NCBI GenBank assembly: GCA_936440205.1
Contig: OW387140.1
Span: 19,899,659 to 19,963,658 of the forward strand
Direction: 5' to 3'
Origin: Lepidonotus clava
Taxonomy: Eukaryota > Annelida > Polychaeta > Phyllodocida > Polynoidae
Length of the DNA: 64,000 nt
The notes beneath the pieces were generated by a model. It was not told the DNA's origin. It saw only the letters and a list, made by a program, of their open reading frames with translations, and did not search any database. A program made the translations under genes and the position numbers. Of this stretch, positions 58,327 through 64,000 are shown one piece after another. How positions within the stretch are numbered: position 1 is the stretch's first letter; each line of letters starts with the position of its first letter.

Positions 58327-58725
58327 GTCGCCATAATTCAGTACCCTCAGCGAGCCTACGAACGCCGGATCAACTTGAGTAAGACAGGTTTCCAGAACCT
58401 TCTCGACGCCGCAAGAACGATCATCCAGCAGTACGAACGGGCCTCAGGTGAAGCAGAACAGGGCATCCCGACTATTAAGCCTTACGTCCAGGAGGTCAAC
58501 AAGACGCACAACATCTGGGTCATCGTGACCACCTACCAGGGGAAGGCCAAGATCCATATCGGGTCCCGCTACTACGTGGAGCAGCTGGAGAAACGGGTCA
58601 ACTCGGGCGGGGTGCACGACGCACCTCCGAAAGACCAGGGACACACCGTGCCATCCGCACTGTTCTTCGACTTGGTCAGCACGCTGGGACCAAAGATCCT
58701 GAATGACTTAAAGCAGTCCGAATAG
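58327..58725 (+). CDS. PC4-like DNA-binding protein, exon 2
   Basis: 132 codons after the acceptor. RRINLSKTGFQNLLDAARTI resembles the C-terminal strand-helix of the PC4 (SUB1) fold, and IWVIVTTYQGKAKIHIGSRY resembles its β-hairpin (PC4: YVSVSEFKGKTLIHIREYW). Both kinds of block appear more than once across the two exons, so tandem PC4-like modules are possible. PC4 proteins bind single-stranded DNA and act in transcription and replication, which would suit a partner of the neighbouring protein-primed polymerase. The match is by eye and needs a profile search. GC content is high compared with the polymerase gene that follows. Confidence 0.55.
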   Translation, partial: VAIIQYPQRAYERRINLSKTGFQNLLDAARTIIQQYERASGEAEQGIPTIKPYVQEVNKTHNIWVIVTTYQGKAKIHIGSRYYVEQLEKRVNSGGVHDAPPKDQGHTVPSALFFDLVSTLGPKILNDLKQSE

Positions 58726-59101
58726 ATCACAGAAACATGATGTAATCACCAAGGGCAGGTAGGTGTGGTCTTAAAACATATCAGTAACTATACATGGTGT
58801 GGTGTGGTTGCCTATATACTTATATACACAGAAAACATTTAATCATGCTGTAGATATTATATTAGCTAGCTTCAAAGAAAGTATTTAGTCAGCTTTATAT
58901 ATTCACCTAGCGCATAGTTAGTGTAGCACATAGTTAGCTTCAAACAAAAATATTTAGTCAGCTTTTTAAATAACTAGCTAGAACATAAGTGTATATTTAT
59001 ATAGTTATTAAGTCGAAAAATAAGAAAATGAATCAGAATATAAATTGTCCGATGTGTAACGTGCCACGTCGTCCTCCGATTTTTCTTTACATTCTGGAAA
59101 G
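58726..59101. other. Gap between PC4-like gene and polymerase
   Basis: About 375 bp, AT-rich. It contains two copies of TAGCTTCAAA(G/C)AAA...TATTTAGTCAGCTTT (near 58867 and 58935, 68 bp apart). No gene recognised. Confidence 0.55.
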
Positions 59102-62100
59102 GTGATCTGTTCTTCACCTACATGCGTAAGAGAACAGTATGATATAGAAACAACAGTAATGCCATCAACTATAGGTAGTTATTGGTGGTATCACGACACT
59201 TATGTTAAAAACTTTAAGTCAATAGCAAACGGTTTAGTTCTCCTAGGAAGTGTTCAATCAATTTTCAATGTCAGACTCTCAACTCTGAACATGAAAGAAG
59301 CAGTTGAAGAGATAATAGAGGCTATTAACAAAATACATCAGAACCAAGTTTTCGAATATAGACTAGCTATATCTTTAGGTGCATTACTTGAAAGACTTAA
59401 TGGAGGAACAACAAAAACTGCTGAAGAAAAGATTTATACAGAAGATCGAGAAGTTATGTATTACCATCCTTCAGTGAATAACTCCTCTTTATTTTGGTTA
59501 GAGCACGAACAGCAAAGCAATTACAGACATATTAAAAATGATTCTGACTTGCAAGATGTAATAAGTTTTTTACGCGATAAAGAATGGAGTGTCAATAGAG
59601 CTGACACAAGTTGGAGACTAGTGGGTAATGTAAACGCAAACATTTACATAGTAAGGGTTCAAGGTAGAGAGGATGGTCTAATAGGAAGATTGGATACAAT
59701 TCCGAATTTCCTACGTAGACGGGGTTTACAACATTTTCATCGTAATCCAAAGAGCAAACGGGTGTACAAAGACTACCTGTGTTTTTTTAGGTGTCTGTCA
59801 TATTTTCTTTTCAAAAACACATCCCACTGTGAAAGACTACTTCAAGAATGTTTTCCTGATGAAACTAAAGTATCATTCAGAGGCATTTCAATTAAGGCAT
59901 TGACCCAGATAGAAACCAAATACAACATTATGATAAGAGTCTTTTCACTCATTCCTAAGAAGAGTACTACTTCCAAGAAAAAGAAATTTAAAAGGGGGAC
60001 ACCTTGTACATTAAAATGTATAAAGGGAAATTTAATGAGTGTTGAGGATGAGTCTAAAGTTATGACACTAAATCTATACGACCATCACTTCAGTCTAGTA
60101 AACGATCTAAATAAATATTCACAGTTCCACATGTGTCGTAAGTGTAGAAGACTCTTTGAAACAGAGTATAATCTTAAGCGACACACTAACATTAAAAGCG
60201 ACTGTACGCAAGTTAAATTCATCTACAAAGGTGGTATTTACAAAAACAAACCATCTGTATTTGATAGACTGGAGGAGCTAGGTATAAAAGTACCATCTGA
60301 ACTTCGAATATATCCATACAAAATTGTGTATGATTTCGAAAGTTATTTTTCTCACAAAACAAAAGGTGATGTTCAGACAACTAATACAGTAGTCGAATCA
60401 CATCATGTACCGCTTTCATCTAGTGTAGCAAGTGACTTTCCAGAGTGGGAAAAACCAGTTTGTTTCATAAGAAAAAGTGATGGAGAAAATGATGAAATAG
60501 TTCACGACACTCTGGATTACATACAAAAGTTAGCTGAAAAAATAGGAGCTGTTGTAGAAACACGTTTCTCTGACATAATAAAAAAGCTTGAAAAGTATAA
60601 GAAAAACGAGATTGCCGAAGGAAAAAAAGGTGCCTAAATCACTAATGAAGAGTATAGGAAAAAAGAGTAGCAATAAAACTTCGCACAGAATAGATAAAAT
60701 CAAAATTCGTCTTATGAACTATATTTACAGAGTACCTGTCATAGGTTTCAATTCGGGTCGCTACGACTTAAATCTAATAAAGCGAGATTTCCATTCCTTC
60801 TATGCAAAGAAGCAAACAGCTGAGATGAAAACCATAAAAAGGAGTAATCAATACATAGCTGTCTACACAGAGAACTGTGTTTATTTAGACATGTTAAATT
60901 ATCTAGCTCCCGGATACTCGTATGCTAGCTATTTAAAAGCTTTCCTACAAGATGAAAGTAAAGGGTTCTTTCCATATGAGTGGATGACATCAACTAGAAA
61001 ACTAGGGAACTTAAAACTTCCACCTCGCTCAGCTTTCTATAGTTCACTTACGGGTACTTCTATATCAGCGGAAGACTATGCCAAGTGTAAGAAAGTGTGG
61101 AAAGATAATGGAATGACAACTTTCAGAGATTATCTAATATATTACAATAACAAAGATGTAGAACCTTTTGTCAAAGCTATAAACCAACACATGAAATTTT
61201 TCAGTGAAAGAGGAATAGATATGTTCAAAGATGGTCTGACTCTTCCAGGCCTTACACTAAAATTTCTATTTGATAACACATCATCAAACAGCCTTCCTTA
61301 CATTATATTCTCAGAGGCAGACAAAGATGTACACAAATTAATTAGAAGCAATTTGGTAGGTGGTCCATCGATTATATTTCATAGACATCAAAAAGCAGGA
61401 GTGACACGAATACGGGGCAGATCATTCGGACCATTAAGTAAAGTGTGCCGTCATATCATAGGAGTAGATGCAAACAGTCTTTACCTTAAATGTATGGGTG
61501 AAGAACACTGTACGGGGTACTTTGTAGTCCGCAGAAGTAGTAACAATTACAAACCTGAACAATCTCAAAAAGTCAGTCGCGCTGCAACAGAATGGTTGCG
61601 GTTTCGAGAGATTACAGACAAAGTTAAAATACTACATGCTTATAACCATGGGGAAGTTAGTGTGGGTACAAAAAGAGTTCGAGTGGACGGCCTGGTTCCA
61701 GATACAAAAACCGTGTATCAATTTCATGGTTGCTACTGGCATGGGCACGCGTGTCACATGAATAAAAACACTCTCTCTACTGATAAAGGTCGTAAACTAA
61801 TGTCAGAAAGATGTCGACAAACTCTTAAAACAACACTGTATCTAGAACTAATAGGTTATACTGTCATTGAGAAATACGAATGTGACTGGAACAAAGACAA
61901 GAATAACAACAACAGTGTTATAGCATGTAAATCACTGTGGAGCATACCGATTCCAAACACACACAATATCCTTTCTGAAATAGATATAATAAACGGTGTA
62001 AAAAATGGGACTATTTTTGGACTAGTATCGGTGGACATACACACACCTGAGCACCTTAAATTCAAATTTGAAGAAATGACGCCCATTTTCAAAAATACAA

Positions 62101-63218
62101 TGGTGTCAAGAGATGATGTAGGAGAACACATGAAACAACATCTATTAAAGAACGATAGAGTCAAAAGGCCACAACGTCAATTAATCGGAAGTTATTTTGC
62201 AAAAAATATTTTATTAGGTTCACCACTACTTAAATGGTATTTAGAAAAAGGCTTAATCGTAACAAAAGTTCACTTACTAGTTGAATACATACCACAGAAA
62301 TCGTTTCTCTCATTTGTTGATCAAGTAACAGAGGCACGAAGAAAGGGCGACAAAAACCCTGACTGTAAAATTCTCTCTGACCTCTACAAACTCCTAGGAA
62401 ACAGTTCATATGGAAAAACGATTTGTAACAAACAAAACTTCACAAACACTCGATATATGACACCAGAAAAAGCCGCTAGAATAGCTCTTCACTGGACAGT
62501 ACAAGATGTCCAAGACTTGTGTGAAGATACATGTGAAGTCTCATCACTCCCTACGTCAATAACATACGACCTTCCAGTTCAAATAGGTTTCATGGTATAT
62601 CAATACGCAAAACTGAAAATGTTACAATTTTACTACGACTTCTTATCAAAGTACATCGAAGAATCTGACTTTGAACTCTGTGAAATGGATACAGATAGTC
62701 TGTATTTCGCCCTCAGCGCACAGACTTTAGATGAATTAATAATTCCAGAAAAAAGAGAAGCCTATTATAGAGAACGCCACTTATGGTTACCATCAGAATC
62801 TTGTGATAATGAACATCACAGGGAACAATATATAATAGCAAAAACAAATAATTTACCATGGTTTCCACAACCATGTTGTAAAGAAAGAGAAAAATATGAT
62901 AAACGGACCCCAGGACTATTCAAAATTGAATGGGAAGGAGATGAAATGACTTCACTAAATTCAAAATGTTATATCGGTCATGGAAAAGAAAAGAAAACTA
63001 GCTGTAAAGGTGTCATACAGAAACAAAACATACTTGACATGGAATCTTTTAACACCGTACTCGAAACACAAATCACGATGGACGCCGTTAACACTGGTTT
63101 CAAAGTTGTAGATCATCATATAATAACATACAAACAGAAAAAGACAGGCTTAAGTTATCAATATATAAAAAGAAAAACTTGTGAAGACGGAGTGAGCACG
63201 ATACCCTTAGATATCTAG
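59102..63218 (+). pseudogene. Polinton protein-primed DNA polymerase B (about one apparent break)
   Basis: The region encodes the element's replication polymerase; about one apparent break is present. The frame opens before the first ATG (59159), so the start is uncertain. In order it shows: a cysteine-containing CFFRCLSYFLF region reminiscent of OTU-like domains (near 59790); a CxxC...HxxxxxxxC zinc-finger-like motif (near 60130); exonuclease motifs YDFES (near 60330), NSGRYDLN (near 60750) and YNNKDVEPF (near 61145); polymerase motif A DANSLY (near 61468); FHGCYWHGH, like a VSR/PD-(D/E)XK endonuclease signature (near 61722); motif B GNSSYGKT (near 62398); and motif C DTDSLYF (near 62690). 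Together these fit pPolB of animal Polintons. Confidence 0.9.
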
Positions 63219-63830
63219 GAATTCGGCAATCATGTTGTAAATATTCTTTAATTCTGAAAAAATAACAGACTTATAACTACAAAATATATCATTTATGAAG
63301 GAAATACTCCAACAAAAAAATATAAAAAATATAAAAAGAAAAAGAAAATTAAGCTTGTACATATCATTTATCAAAAGTTGAAATTAAAAAAAATATTCAA
63401 AAGTTGAAATTAAAAAAAGAAATAATTGTTTAAAAAGAAAAAAAACTTTAAAATTATAATAAAAGTAAAAATAAATTATACAAAATCTCACATAGAGACA
63501 GAAAAAAATGCTTGAAATATAAATATTTGTCTAAGAAAATGAAAAAAAACTTTAAAAATTAGAAAAATATTAAAAAAAATAAAAAATTATACAATATCTC
63601 AGAGAAAACAAAAAAATGCATGGCTTTATGCATGGCTTTATCTAGGGTAGAACTCCCGGCAGCGAAAATCTCAGCGAATCACAGAGAAATTTAAGGTGTC
63701 TACCCACTACCAGTTATTTTCTTAGTACATACTAAATAGTAAATACTACAAAAATAACTGGCTACCCATATTTTATTCATCTAGTTGCTTAGTGTAGCCA
63801 TAGTTTCCAGTATTATATTACAGCTTCAAT
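63219..63830. other. AT-rich spacer with tandem repeats and a hairpin
   Basis: Extremely A-rich. Tandem repeats include a 26-bp pair (CAAAAGTTGAAATTAAAAAA, at 63372 and 63398), a ~105-bp pair (AAAAAACTTTAAAA..., about 63437 and 63542) and a 13-bp pair ATGCATGGCTTT (about 63616). A hairpin lies at 63710-63761. It likely holds the polymerase 3' end and the promoter of the next ORF. Confidence 0.6.
63710..63761. other. Hairpin upstream of the last ORF
   Basis: CCAGTTATTTTCTTAGTA (63710-63727) and its near-exact reverse complement (63744-63761) form 18-bp arms with two mismatches and a 16-nt loop. It stands 70 bp before the ATG of the ORF at 63831. Confidence 0.8.
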
Positions 63831-64000
63831 ATGAGCGACAGCAGCTATTCGGATTTTCTAATCGATTTGGCAAGCAATGATTCATCAACAAATGATAACG
63901 AGACCACACTTAGTTGGGGTCTCGATTTATCATTTCTCAATATTGCTGAGTCACGACCTGAATCTCCGGATAGTCCTCTCGACTCTAACTATCCATCAGC
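63831..64000 (+). CDS. Acidic Polinton ORF, running off the window
   Basis: The ATG at 63831 opens a frame still open at the window edge (56 complete codons). The product begins MSDSSYSDFLIDLASND and is serine- and aspartate-rich, with the motif TLSWGLDLSFL and SPDSPLDS. The clustering of acidic and hydrophobic residues resembles an activation-domain-like or regulatory protein, but no family is recognised and it is cut by the window. Its presence shows that the element continues to the right. Confidence 0.55.
   Translation, partial: MSDSSYSDFLIDLASNDSSTNDNETTLSWGLDLSFLNIAESRPESPDSPLDSNYPS

Larger units (their letters stand above)
47177..64000. mobile_element. Polinton/Maverick (adintovirus-like) element, right end outside window
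   Basis: A nearly 17-kb block carries the full Polinton set: protein-primed polymerase B, DDE integrase, FtsK/HerA-type packaging ATPase, adenain-like protease, double-jelly-roll major capsid and penton-like minor capsid. Genes on the left read leftward, genes on the right read rightward, diverging at about 57,160-57,290. The left limit is a proposal: AGTAGTATAATGG at 47177 fits the usual Polinton start AGT, and AT-rich DNA with repeats follows. The right terminal repeat and 6-bp target duplication are not in the window. It looks nearly whole, with about one apparent break, which suggests a young copy. Confidence 0.9.

Overview
This window looks like nuclear DNA from an invertebrate animal, most likely marine and possibly a mollusc. 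Positions 1 to about 47,170 hold almost no recognisable coding sequence. They carry the clutter typical of such genomes: short foldback transposons, tRNA-derived SINE-like copies, multi-copy minisatellites, a (TA)n palindrome, poly-G and poly-C runs, and CpG-rich islets. No assembled host gene can be read. The best host coding candidate is a minus-strand first exon at 16,296-16,483. It encodes a short signal peptide, ends at a good splice donor, and lies in a GC-rich island at about 14,470-16,960.

The repeat landscape is layered. A 112-bp satellite (6,250-7,500) was invaded by two different inverted-repeat elements. A 33-bp minisatellite (20,425-21,838) was split by a piggyBac-type element flanked by TTAA. 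A 128-bp higher-order array lies at 15,030-15,770. A 1.4-kb element (about 11,551-12,977) has inverted ends and contains two head-to-head SINE-like copies. At least two copies of a small TA-flanked element are present.

From about 47,180 to beyond the right edge lies a Polinton/Maverick element of the animal adintovirus-like type, seen for almost 17 kb. Its left part is on the minus strand and reads leftwards: packaging ATPase, a small hydrophobic-tail protein, a conserved Polinton hypothetical protein, a small basic ORF, DDE integrase, penton-like minor capsid protein, double-jelly-roll major capsid protein, adenain-type protease and a coiled-coil ORF. Upstream of the ATPase on the same strand is a 281-residue ORF whose C-terminal part resembles the BECR (Barnase-EndoU-ColicinE5/D-RelE) nuclease superfamily. 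The right part is on the plus strand: a two-exon gene with PC4-like features, a protein-primed family B polymerase, and an acidic ORF running off the window.

The element looks nearly whole, with about one apparent break, in the polymerase, so it is probably a young insertion. Its right terminus and target-site duplication lie outside the window. The most unusual parts are the BECR-like ORF, a perfect 16-bp-arm palindrome inside that ORF, a GC-rich block next to a long hairpin at 55,797-55,968, and a low-complexity insertion of roughly 210 residues in the penton-like protein.
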